Shown one piece after another: positions 1 through 11,247 of a stretch of DNA of 64,000 nt. The stretch is from Ooceraea biroi. Taxonomy: Eukaryota > Arthropoda > Insecta > Hymenoptera > Formicidae. Below the pieces are notes generated by a model that did no database searches, was not told the origin of the DNA, and saw only the letters and a program-made list of their open reading frames with translations. Made by a program: the position numbers and the translations under genes. The stretch spans positions 1,550,001 to 1,614,000 of the forward strand of contig NC_039506.1 of assembly GCF_003672135.1 (NCBI RefSeq), read 5' to 3'. Numbering within the stretch: position 1 is the first letter of the stretch; every line of letters starts with the position of its first letter.

Positions 1-1369
1 AAAGTGATCACAAGTCTGCGCGGGTTTCGCTACGTATTTCATGCGTGATGGCAGAACGGTTTTCTACCCAAACGACTGTTGGGCCTAAGTATCCTGAAAA
101 CATGTTCCTTGAGACCGGAATGGTGGTTACTCGGGATACCGTATGCTATTATTATATTACTCTACGAGGAATTGAGAAAGTGGTGGATCAGAGAACACCC
201 GGCAGGTTGGTGGGACGAAAAGACTTCATATTAAGGTAAGACAATAAAGAGAAATATCGGATAGAAAAGCTCTGGACTTGTACAATAAATATAAAAATGA
301 ACAAATTATACTATTTTAAAATGTATGTAACAAGAACTTAGATATTTTGAAATAAGAAGAGACATAGAGTTCATTTATTATCAAAGGATTGCGATATTAT
401 ATTTTGATGCATCAACTTGCAAAAAGAATAGTTTCATAAGTGACGACCTTTTCCCGACTCACTATTTTCCATAGTCGTGACTACATCATATGGAGTCGAG
501 ATCACATGCAACTCTTCACCTTTCTAAATAAATCACGGCGAACGAAGCAAAATATCGTAAGGCAAAATATACGAGTAAGAGAATTAAGTAGAGAATTAAA
601 CTGTTTTACTAAATAATTTCAGATCTAAAGATATAATTAAAACAGTCAAATATTCTTTTATCGCTCCAAATTATTATTTCTTTAAATTAAGAATTAAAAC
701 TTTTATGGATATCCACTTTTTATCATAATAAATTTTATGTTTTCATAATATCACATTTTGTATATTACTAAAAGAAACTAGTGAGTATACATATTATTAT
801 TTGGAAAAGATTTTTGCTAAAATGAGTTTGTAAAACAGAATAAGTGTTTATTTCTCATGCGGTGGGTAATAATAAACAAAGACGAAAACTGGAAACAGCA
901 AGAGACGAAACTGGAATTTCACGTCGTTTCCTCGATGGGTGGAATAACTTTGATGTCCTAAAAATACCTCGCAGGTAACTCGCTGTTAAGGTTGCCAGGA
1001 AATCTTAATTTTTGCGGGACTACACTGCGTTCATCACCCTTAGAACTTTTGACTTTTTTTCGTTAAATTCCATTTTAATTTCAAATTGTTATAATCTGTG
1101 AAAGAAAGAGTTGTGACAAAATTCTAATCTCGATATTTATTCTTTTAGGTACAATATATTAAGTAATCACATTAAATACTCCATTAATTTAATTGCGCAA
1201 GTAGGACAATTTCCAAGGAAAGAAGAAATTATTATAAATAATTTTGTAAGTCAGAAATTTAGCATTCTGTTGTGTAGTATGCATATACGTACGTAGAGGA
1301 TCAACGGTTCTCCATAGACCTAAGTGATCACCAAGTGTTGTAACCTCGTGGAAGATAAAGTGGGGGTCG

Positions 1370-1406
1370 CATATAAGGCCGCAACGACCATTCGACGAGA
1401 CCCAGT
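1370..1406 (+). promoter_or_regulatory. obst-B core promoter (TATA plus initiator)
   Basis: CATATAAGG at 1370-1378 is followed by CCCAGTAG, with its A at about 1404. The 32 bp spacing is typical of an insect TATA-Inr promoter. The predicted 5' UTR is about 100 nt and ends at the obst-B ATG at 1503. The minus-strand gene at 29 kb has the same CATATAAG plus CCCAGT arrangement. Start site inferred, not measured. Confidence 0.6.
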
Positions 1407-1502
1407 AGTCTCTAGTCATCAATTCCACCACGTTACCAAGACTGGAGCATCACACAAGTGACATCACTCTCTCTTTTAATCAGCGTCATCCTTCGTTTCA
1501 GG

Positions 1503-4299
1503 ATGAAGACGGAAGCTCTTTGTCTTCTGATTTGTCTCGGTGAGCTCTTATCACAATTTATATTATCAATGTAAATTGGAATCGAGTGACTAATAATTTC
1601 TAAGCAAAGTTTAATCTTGTGATAACTTTTAATTAAGTTTTTACTATTGTAATACATAGTAGTGTAAAATGTGGCGATAACATGTTTATCTTTGTAATGT
1701 GTGATTTTGTTTTTATTTGACATTATCGATTGTGATTAAAATAATTTGCATTATCGAGAAAGTGAAAACTTGTTTGCATGTGCCATATGTATAACATACA
1801 TGCCGAAAAGAAAATATAGAAAATTATCAAGCTCTTCGCATAAACTCATTTATTGATTCCTTTGAGAGATTTCGTGATAAAATGAGTGAAACGCAATTAA
1901 TAAAAGATATAAAGTCGTAATTTGTTTGTAAAATATATAATATTAAAATAAAAACTTGAATCAAGTTATCAAGTTTCATGTTATTTATATTTATATTTAA
2001 TTTGTAATTTTACCTATATTTCACATTGCTTAAAGATCATTAAACTAAATACAACTAAATAATTTCTATGTCTAATTTAATTTAAAAATAAGACAATATT
2101 ATATATTTTTTGAAGAAAAGAAAAAGATTTTCGAAGATGGATGCTATTTAATACCATCTCTATTATTGTCTGATTAAATATCTTTACCACCTTGTGTGAA
2201 ATCACGCTCGAAAGCCACCAAGCCGAAACGATTAAGCGACATTAAGTTCTGGCCGATCGACCGACCGGGTGTGCATACATACGAGTGCTTGGCCACTTTC
2301 TCGCTTTCTTCGCTCGCGCTCGCGAGGTCGATCGGCGTTTCTTCAGGGACGCAGACGACGTGTCGCCTTGAAAACGCGTTCGAAAGACCAGTCGACCCTC
2401 CGTGTTAACATTCGCTCTTCTTTTCTTTTATTCTCTTCCTTATCCTTCCCTTTTATTCTTCTTTTTGCTAAATCGCACTCATGGCAAAAAGTTATCGGCG
2501 ATTGGGAAAATTAATTAATGATATCGTAAAGATGGTCAACTTATTGTAAAATAATTTAGTAAATCAGTTTTATTTTTAAATTTATTATTTATAATAATTT
2601 TACTGGCAATTTTCGATTTTTTATTTATGATAATTAAATAAACAATTTCTCTACGAGATATTTTCATTTAATTAAATTATACGTTGAATATTTTAGAAAA
2701 TATGTTTTATATTTTTTATTTGTCCTTATAATACAAGTTTTATCACAGGAGCCGTCACTGCTCTGACGAGGAAGCAAGAAGCCGCCGAACAAAGTCGCCG
2801 GAAGGCCGCTTTAGCAACAACACCGAAGAAACAAGAGCCAGCTGCTGAAGAGGAATATGACGACGATGATGAGCTTCTAGATCAATGTCCGGAGCCGAAC
2901 GGATACTTCCCGGACGCGGAACAATGCGATAAATATTATGACTGTCGAGATGGCAAGATTACGGAAAAGCTTTGCCCCGATGGTCTTGTTTTCAATGACT
3001 TCAGTCCGCAACATGAGAAATGTGATCTGCCGTTCGGTATCGATTGCTCGAAGAGACCGAAATTACGTGAGCAAGCACTTCCATTACTTCACTTTTATTA
3101 CAGTGTATTGCTTACGAGATCAACCAATTTTATCAAAAATCTCAAAACATTATTTAGTAATTGTTATTTGGAGAATATTTCACTCGTTTTTATAATATAT
3201 AAAAAAGGAAAGTTTTTATTCCGTTAATGTATGTATATTCACTCTTTTCTCACAGAAAAGCCACAACCGTCACCGCATTGTCCTCGCATGCATGGCTACT
3301 TTGCTCATGAGGATCCCAGGAACTGCAACACCTTCTATTACTGTGTGGAGGGCAAATTCAACATGATCACGTGCCCAGATGGCCTGGTCTTCTCAGAGAA
3401 GACTGGCATCTGCAATTGGCCGGACGAGGCGCAGAAAAAGGGTTGCGGTTCCCGCGAGCTCTTCAATTTCACCTGCCCGAAGGTCGACGAGTCCGTGGCC
3501 GCGACGCACCCGCGTTACCCGGATACGGAAGACTGCCAATACTTCTATGTGTGCGTCAACGGTGAGGTACCAAGGCGAAGTGGATGCAAACTTGGCCAGG
3601 CATTTGACGAGCGCACCGGAAAATGCGATTGGGCTAGGAAGATACCCGAATGGTACGACTTACATTTTGCAATACGAGTAGCGATAAACGTAATTTTAAA
3701 TTTCAATGGCTCTTTGATGTAAAACATGAATTCAAAGAAATCACATTAAATGAAAAATATATAAGCATGCAAGTAGAACAAAAATTAATGGACTGTCAAA
3801 ATTTATATCTTAATGTATAAAATCAAGAATTAAATCTAAATCTGCGAGAGATTATATTTATATTGACTTTTTATATGAAATTTGATTCTTTTGTACACCA
3901 CAGAACAGGATATAATAATTAAAGCCAAAAAAAAGATATTCTTCATTCTCAATTATATCTAAATTGCGTCATATACATGCATGCGAAGCCTCGAAGAGTC
4001 AAAAACATTTAACTCATAAACACATTTTACATAATATCAAATATATATCAAATATATGTATCTACTATATTACTGTCTTACTGATTTATGTGATTTTTGA
4101 TATTTCTCAATAAAAGTTTTCAAATTTCTTTTTTGTTATACTACTACTAAGAGACTGAAGCAATTAATTTAATTACAGCAAAGACTGGTACAAAGGTCAA
4201 CTGACTGACGAAGAATTGGATGCTTTGGAGAATCCACCACCGAAACCCAGACCTACCGGTGGTCCAAGCAGAAGAAAAGGCAGTAGGCCGACTGAATAG
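1503..4299 (+). CDS. obst-B: obstructor-B (CPAP3 chitin-binding cuticle protein)
   Basis: A secreted chitin-binding protein of the cuticle matrix. Four coding exons (1503-1539, 2749-3066, 3256-3652, 4179-4299) give 290 residues, with GT-AG at every junction and phases 1, 1 and 2. Exon 1 encodes most of a signal peptide (residues 1 to about 17). An acidic linker with a run of Glu and Asp (about 42-57) follows, then CBD1 (about 59-112), CBD2 (about 127-181) and CBD3 (about 191-251), each with six cysteines. The acidic N-terminal extension, the CBD2 motif GKFNMITCPDGLVF, the CBD3 motif GCKLGQ.FDE and the tail DWYKGQLTDEELD match my knowledge of insect obst-B. Intron 3 splits the last cysteine codon of CBD3 (TG|C). 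A TATA box lies about 130 bp upstream of the ATG and an AATAAA signal about 70 nt after the stop. Domains and exons are seen; the subfamily is from recall. Confidence 0.88.
1540..2748 (+). other. obst-B intron 1 with a GC-richer island
   Basis: A 1.2 kb intron between the signal-peptide exon and the CBD1 exon. Most of it is AT-rich. The stretch at about 2195-2405 is clearly richer in GC and CpG (for example CGCTCGCGCTCGCGAGGTCG near 2310). Short ORFs in this island are not supported as genes. The island could be an enhancer of obst-B, which is an inference from composition alone. Confidence 0.35.
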
Positions 4300-4368
4300 T
4301 CGAATTTTTAGATTAGATGCATAATTTTTTAAGTCTCTTTATTTTTAAACTGTCTCATTATGTGCAAT

Positions 4369-4374
4369 AATAAA
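4369..4374 (+). terminator. obst-B polyadenylation signal AATAAA
   Basis: A canonical AATAAA hexamer about 70 nt after the obst-B stop codon, in AT-rich sequence. Confidence 0.5.
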
Positions 4375-6170
4375 CTTATCTTTAATACAAATATGTTTTT
4401 AAAAACACAGTTGCAAATCTTATATTTAAATTAATCCATTTAAAATAAAACGTCATAATTTATGTTTTAAATAATTTAAGAAGAATAGAAGAACGGTAGA
4501 GAGAGAGAGAGAGAGATAATTTAAAAAAACAATTATCTAAATCCTTAAATATTATGTTGTTGAAACTAGTTTTGTACTTCTAATTATGACACTTATTTCT
4601 GTTCTGTTCTTTGCAAAATCAAGAGACAAATTTTGTTAACGACTTCAATTGATCATAGTGACACAAATCAAGGATCAAAGAACTCTCCGCAATAAATTCA
4701 GATCGCGTGTTAAATTCTCGTGAGCAGTGAAAGTACAATATTGACCGACGTTCTTTGCATTTCTCATGTAGGAAACATTTCTGAAATCCTTTCGTAATGC
4801 TTTCCTAACGTAATGCTTTCGTAAGCATGAAGATCAAAAATCAGTTTATATAAGTCGAAGAGACTATGTATTCCTTGTTTATCATATAATATTAGTATAT
4901 AATTACTATCGTCTACTACATACATATATATACCCAACCTCTTTTTTATTAGCTTATTAAATAGAGAAATAGTAAGTATACTCGTACTTAACAAAATAAA
5001 ATTTAAATTAATTTAAAATGTTAATTTATTCATGAAGTTTAAAAGAAATAAATAAATAAAATTATGTCAATTCTATAATAACTTAAGACATAAAATATTT
5101 CAATTCAATTTGATTTTTTAAGAAATCCAAATTTTATTTAACAGTTATTTTTACGATCTGTAGTAAAATTGCATTGGATTTTAAGTGACATTTCCGTGGT
5201 GACAATTTAATCGATGGCTTGATAAACGTCACTGACCGAATCGAGTTGTCACTTTCCCGCGGAAAAACATCGGAAGACGGATGGAAACGGAGCAAAACCG
5301 GAAGAGCATCGCTGTACTAGCGCAAAGAAAATTTTCCTGCCAATAGTTTAACAGACAATAGCCGCAAAAGTCAGTTTTACGAAACAATCGAAGCGAAGGT
5401 GAATGTTAAACGGTAGTCAAAGCAAGAAAGCTTAACAAAAAATTGCTACTTCCTGTTAAACCACAACCAACGATGCGTGACTTAATATCTCTCATTTTAA
5501 ATTTCGTTTCAAAACGAAAGCAAATGCCTTGAGAACATTAATATTTTCTTATAGATTTTGATATCTTTCAGCCTTTTTGCCTAGAGTTTCTGATTTTCTA
5601 ATATGCTATTTTCTATATATTTGTTCAAGGAGCTTTTACCAGAATTCTTTGTAAGAGAACACCATAGAAATTATTTCTTCTCTGTTTGATCTCTGACAGA
5701 TTAATATATACATCTTCAATCTTCTCTTCAGGTGGCAATGATGACAGTGTAACTAAAATATTGGTGAAATTGCTACTATTATCCACCGGATGTCTTAATG
5801 CCAGGCCCGGGCGTTTACCCGGACATGATTGTCATCGCGCAGCAACGCATTGCAATTTGCATTTTTCTCTTGGAAAAATAAACGCGACGAAGGACATTAC
5901 AGTGAGAGTGACGAGAGAAGTGAGAAGGGTAAAAGTCCCTTTCTCTGTCCCTCTCTCTTTCATTCTTCCTCTCGTTTTCTCTCTCTTGTCTTCTCGATCT
6001 TCATTCTCAACGAGTGTCCATCGATGAAAAGTGACGGCGAAAGTGGGATCCGTGCGGTACCTAGTGGGGATCCACGGGGTATACTCAGCCGGCGAGTAGC
6101 CGAAGAGCTGCAGTTCCGCGACGCCAATCCAAAGAGGGACCAAAAATTAGATAGCTTAATTTAGCCCGTT
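4375..6170. other. Intergenic region between obst-B and obst-A
   Basis: About 1.8 kb with no gene seen. It includes a short (GA)n run at about 4499-4516 and AT-rich sequence to about 5200. A CT-rich tract at about 5935-6000 reads as GAGA on the other strand and lies 230-300 bp upstream of the obst-A ATG. Two initiator-like TCAGTG motifs at about 6171 and 6183 lie 50-60 bp upstream of that ATG, without a convincing TATA box. Confidence 0.4.
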
Positions 6171-6230
6171 TCAGTGTAACCTCAGTGCGATCTAGAATTA
6201 TCGCGTGACAAGGAAACGCGAACCGGCAAT

Positions 6231-9200
6231 ATGATCACGGCTGGTATCGTCACGTTGCTGGGCGCGATCGCGCTGACACGTGAGTATCGATCATTAATCT
6301 GGCCGTTGCGCAAACGAGAGTGAGACACAGAAATTCTCCAACAGATCGTGAAAAGTAATTTTTGTATCGGTAATAATCGGTTATAATTATAAAATATCAT
6401 TAAAACTCTTGATCTCTTGCGACATTAAAAAATTAATTATTGTTACTTTCATAAAATTAATTGTTGATTATATTACAACATATTAATGTTATCGGAAAAT
6501 ATTCGTGTTCGTGACGATTTAAGATGACTTTAATAAATTAATAACTTTAATTTATAAAGTAAGTTATAAAGTTTAATAAAATCTGATATGAATTATATAT
6601 GATTAATTAAACGACATACTTCTCGAGTCGATTATGAAATTAGTGGTATCGGCGTTTCCTCAAGCACTTTCTCCTGGATATCAGCTATTTGCTCAAGCAA
6701 TTATCTAATTTCTCTTGGAATAATTTATTCTTTCGGTAATAACTACGCGATGAGACAGTATCCTTATTTGAATAAAAAGGAAAATCGAATCGACTACTTA
6801 TATACCAGTTATAAGTGATCATCGAGCAGAGAAAAATGCGAAAGAGAGTAACGGCACGTCGAGAACCAGCAAAAATGCCCATTACACTTAGCTAAGCACG
6901 GAGACAGTGCGAGAGCAAACTTTCTAAAGCGTAAATGTCAGTTCTCTCGTTCAGTGAATTGCATAAGTACATTTCAGAGCGCGGCCGAGACAAAATTACG
7001 TAACGAACGACGAAATAGTGCCGATCGTCGAGAATCGACGACAGGTAGAACGGGTTCAACCGCCTTCGTCTACCGGAAATGCCAGTGGAGATCGAGATTA
7101 ATTTCCGCCCGCGGCCGCGGAAAAAAACCGCGAAAGCATTACCGCGGTCGACAATGTTACAGACGCGGCGTTCAATTGCCCCAGCAAGGACGGCCAATAT
7201 GAAGATAGCAGGCAATGCGACAAGTACTACGACTGCAACGATGGCATTGCGACGGAAAAATTGTGCCCGGACGGTCTCGTGTTCGATCCGCTGAATCGTA
7301 AGGTCAACAAGTGTGACCACGTCTTCAACGTCGATTGCGGCGACCGTCTCGAATTACGTAAGATTCTATAAATAAATTATAATAATATTTCGAATATCTC
7401 GGAATCTACTAAAAAACTAGTCGACATTGAACAGCTCAACTTGAACAACTAATTGATCTTATAATATGTAAAGTAGTTTATATGTATTATATACATATAC
7501 ATATAAACAATAATATTCTTGTTAGTAGCTCTTATAGCAATTTCATGCTATCTCAATTTATATTTAACTGATTGAAGCTGCCTAATTGAGGATCTTTATT
7601 AATAGAACCTCCGCAACCGACGAAGAAGTGTCCACGACGAAACGGCTTTTTCGCGCATCCTGATCCATCGGTGTGCAACGTCTTCTACAACTGCATCGAC
7701 GGAGAAGCGATTGAGATCACCTGTACCACCGGATTGCACTTCGACGAGTATAGCGGAACATGTGTGTGGCCTGATAGCGCAGGTCGTGAGGTAAACAGTT
7801 ATCGAAGACTTTTTTTATTTTCTCTACCTTTGTCTATGTAAAACATGCTAATACATTTACAGAATTGTTAGCACTAGAAATTTCGTCGTAATGTCATCAG
7901 TAACGTGTTCCGTATGCCAATACGTCATATACTTCAAATTAGTTTCGACAGAAATTTGAAGAAATCTGTTCGAAATTTTAAAAAATTGCGAAACCTCTAT
8001 CTTCTCCGCTAAATCTTTGAGAGAAAGTACTTCTAATACATGTAGTCAGCGCACGTACTTTCTCTCAATTACAATTACGGATCTTCCGCGACGAGTCTGA
8101 AATTTTTTCTAGCCATTAGTGACTGTAATGGATGGACGTTCTATTCTGAAAAGCTAATACCGGAATATTGATCTTGAAAATCCGTATTTCGAAGATGTCG
8201 ATAACAACATCTCGAAGGTTCGATTAATCTTATCTTATAAGTGAACGTGGTTTTAATAGAATGTTAATTCTCTATTTAATATAATTATCAAGGAGGAGGA
8301 GAAAATTCTTATTATAATAGTATTATAGTACTAGAAACTAGAAATTGAAAACCAAAAATTAGCAAAAAGAAATAGGAAATAAATAAAAAAGGAATTATAC
8401 TTGACAAAGCCAAATCTGGCGAAGAAAAAACTGCAAACTTATTTCCAGAAATACTTAAATCCTTAAATTAAATAAAATATAATAAACTTTAGGAAGCTAT
8501 TACCAAAACTCCTTTAAGAAAAATTGTTAAGATACACTCTAATATGACGATGCTAAATACAAGAATAAATCATGCGATACAGGGCTGTGGAATCATGGGT
8601 AAGAAACTAAAGGATGGCTTTGAGTGTCCGACCGAGAGTCAAGTGGACAGCAGAGGCATGTTGGTCGATCACCCCAAGTTCGCGCACCCTGAAGACTGCC
8701 AGAAATTCTACGTATGTCTGAACGGCGTGACGCCACGCGAACAAGGTTGCAGCGATGGTACCGTCTACAATGAAGAGCAACAGAGGTGCGATGCACCCGA
8801 AAATGTCCCTGGATGGTACGATATCGTGCATTATTTATATATATTATTATTAAGTTATTGCTTTGTTCCAAATTTTGTTAGAATGAATAATTATCGTCAA
8901 AAGCGATTAAATAAGTGATATGCATGTGACTTTCCTTAGTATTCTCTAAACATGATCATAATTGATCAGTTAAGAGAATCTCATTTTTGCAACCAAAATT
9001 GTTTTTTATTTTTCATCTAAAATTTAATCTGGATTTTAATTTTGTAGAAAGAATTATTTAAATCGTTACTTTTTAACTATTTCTTTGTTTTCTTTATTTC
9101 TGATAGTATCTCTAAATCATAAATACATTATGTCATCATTGATCGACTACTACTATATCACGCTTTAGTTAAAAGGTCGAGAAAGTCAGTAATTGTTGTT

Positions 9201-9247
9201 TGCCTTGCAGCGAGGACTGGTACAAGGACGACGACAAGAAGCCGTAA
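6231..9247 (+). CDS. obst-A: obstructor-A (CPAP3 chitin-binding cuticle protein)
   Basis: A secreted chitin-binding protein. In Drosophila, obst-A scaffolds chitin and its modifying enzymes in the assembling cuticle. Five coding exons (6231-6279, 7163-7357, 7606-7790, 8583-8815, 9211-9247) give 232 residues, close to the usual size of about 240. A short hydrophobic signal peptide (1 to about 18) precedes CBD1 (22-75), CBD2 (90-145) and CBD3 (158-221). The tail EDWYKDDDKKP, the CBD2 motif GLHFDEYSGTCVWPD and the CBD3 motif DCQKFYVCLNG are characteristic of obst-A. Intron phases are 1, 1, 0 and 2; the last splits the final cysteine codon (TG|C). The exon 2 acceptor (CAG at 7160-7162) has a weak pyrimidine tract but is the only nearby AG that gives the right phase before an upstream in-frame stop. 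Domain calls are certain; the exon 2 boundary is somewhat less so. Confidence 0.87.
7791..8582 (+). other. obst-A intron 3 with a short hairpin
   Basis: A 0.8 kb AT-rich intron. It contains a near-perfect inverted repeat, TTGAGAGAAAGTAC at 8017-8030 against GTACTTTCTCTCAA at 8055-8068, separated by about 24 nt. No coding potential seen. Confidence 0.45.
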
Positions 9248-9249
9248 GG

Positions 9250-10620
9250 AAGTCGTTGACGTTCATCTGTCCCGCATCGGGACGCCCTCACATTTACTCT
9301 AATCACGTGTCACTCACTTCGCTCAGCGTGTAATCCCATGTGTGTGTTTAGCCATTTGAATGCCTTGGAATACATTTTATTTTTACTTTATGCCTACTAC
9401 TTAATTACAATTAAATCCTTCCTCTCCTGTTTTTCGCAATCAAAACAAAATACTGCGAAATAGCATCAAAATTAATTCTTCTCGCAAGAAGAAATCTTTT
9501 AATTAGTTAAGTTAGTTTAATTAAGACGGAAAATTAATAATTTTAATGTCAATATTCTTCTAAAAGTATAAAAACATTCAAATATTAATTATACTATCTT
9601 CCTTAAATTTATTCAGATTAATTAATTGGCATTATTATTTAAATAGATTTAATATATATATTTAGGGAACGTAAATTAAAATGAAATTTTATCGTTGATA
9701 AATTTTCGGCATTCAAGAAACGTGCAAAAGTTGAATCGTTCTGCCTGTAAGATCGCTCGACTATCACTTTCTCTTGAACTGCTCTCTTGTTTTTTGTTGA
9801 GTGATTCTTTCTCTCTCTCTCCTCTTTCTCTTTCCCATACTGCATTGATTAGCAAAGAACGACAGATGAATCTCGTATTCATTTCTCCTGTTTTTTTCAG
9901 ATGTTGGTCAATGATAATGTAGGAAAAATACGCTATTTTATATAGAAGATAAAAAACCGAAAAATGTAGTAAAGGACCCATACGTTTTTTAACTAAATCA
10001 CAAAGTATTCACAGAATATTCACGAGAAAAAAAACAAGCACTTTAACAAGAAACTTTAACAGAAAAAATATCGCAATTTAGTTCCGTAACATATTCGATG
10101 AAAAAAGTCGCTTTCTTGAAGAAAGATCAACTTATTTCGCTCGCATAGTGAATATATTGAGTTATGCATGGTATTCTTCCACTTAACTTTCCAATTCACA
10201 AACATCTGTCGCAAATGTCACTTGCTGAAGATTTTTGAAGATTAAATCTATTCGTTAAGCACGAATTCAATTCCGTAACGCACTTAATGCGACGATATTC
10301 AATAGTCATTCTTGTACATCACGATGTTTCTGACTTTTGTATTAAACAGGATTGTAAGTAGCACATAAAAGGCAAAGATACTGCAATGGTTTACTTTAAA
10401 TTTTGCATTTCAATAAAAAATTAATAAATATGCTTCATCGATTTATATCTATTTTATAATTACGTTAAACTTATGAGATCATATACATATACATACATAT
10501 ACATTTGCGAAGCCTTCTCTCGTTTTCTTCGGCAAGCGATGCAGAAAAACGGTAAATTCAGATATTTAATTTATCCGTAATTGTTCTATTAATTTAAGTA
10601 AACAAACAGGTAATTGTTTC
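9250..10620. other. Intergenic region downstream of obst-A
   Basis: AT-rich sequence with no gene seen. It includes a pyrimidine-rich patch at about 9775-9840. ORFs in both strands here are low-complexity Ser/Leu/Glu/Lys shadows of that patch. Confidence 0.35.
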
Positions 10621-11247
10621 AGTTCATTCAGTGCAGTGTTTCAGTCTACGAAACAATTTCTCTCGTTCCGCTTTCGAAAGTATCTCAGTTCAACATCTAG
10701 GACTGATCCGAGACCGAAACCAACCCGATTGCAATGCGGGCGCGAAGCAAGCGAACGCGCAAAGTGGGGATGCAAATCGCAGAACGATAGCGGCAGCAAC
10801 TCCCCGGCGCGCCGTCATCGGCACCCGGAAGTGCCTCGAATATCTCCTTGCGCCGATAATAGCGAGATGTAATAAAACCGGCGCTCATGCATCCATTAGA
10901 ATGCACTCGCGACTCGGGAGAAAAGGGGCCAGCGAGACTGCGGTCCAAATAGAAAGAGAGAGACAGGACTTTCGGCAAAAGGGGGGCGCAGTTGAGAGAA
11001 GGGAGGGTCGGGAAATGTGTGCAGCAACAAGGACCCACCAAGGTGGTGGCGAGACCGTCGAGCGCAACAGGACCCGTTTCGGGCCCGCAGTCACGTTTTA
11101 CCGTCGTCGCGACGCGCTGTCGCCAAAGCTGAAGAGGACGAAGAAGAGAACTGAGAGAGGAAGGAAGAGAAGAGCAAGCCTCTGCAGGAAGAACTTTGGG
11201 ACAAAGATTTGAAAGGGTTTGAGAAAATTTTCGAGACACCCTTCAGG
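10621..11247 (+). promoter_or_regulatory. Probable promoter and 5' UTR region of the third CPAP3 gene
   Basis: A GC- and CpG-richer stretch of about 600 bp immediately upstream of the ATG at 11248. An initiator-like CATTCAGTGCAGTG occurs at about 10625-10638, and a purine-rich GAGA-type tract at about 11130-11180. CCCTTCAG just before the ATG could be the acceptor of a 5' UTR intron. Long overlapping ORFs on both strands here are best explained by the GC content. Transcription start and UTR structure are inferred. Confidence 0.4.

Noticed and set aside
1..239. ORF open from the left edge, ending beside a donor-like AAG|GTAAGA
   Set aside because: It could be an exon of an upstream gene, but the protein matches no family I know and no partner exon is visible. 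Not enough support.
10631..11212. 193-residue plus-strand ORF and a 180-residue minus-strand ORF
   Set aside because: Both lie in the GC-rich upstream region of the third CPAP3 gene, overlap each other and are Arg/Ser-rich. Best explained by composition.
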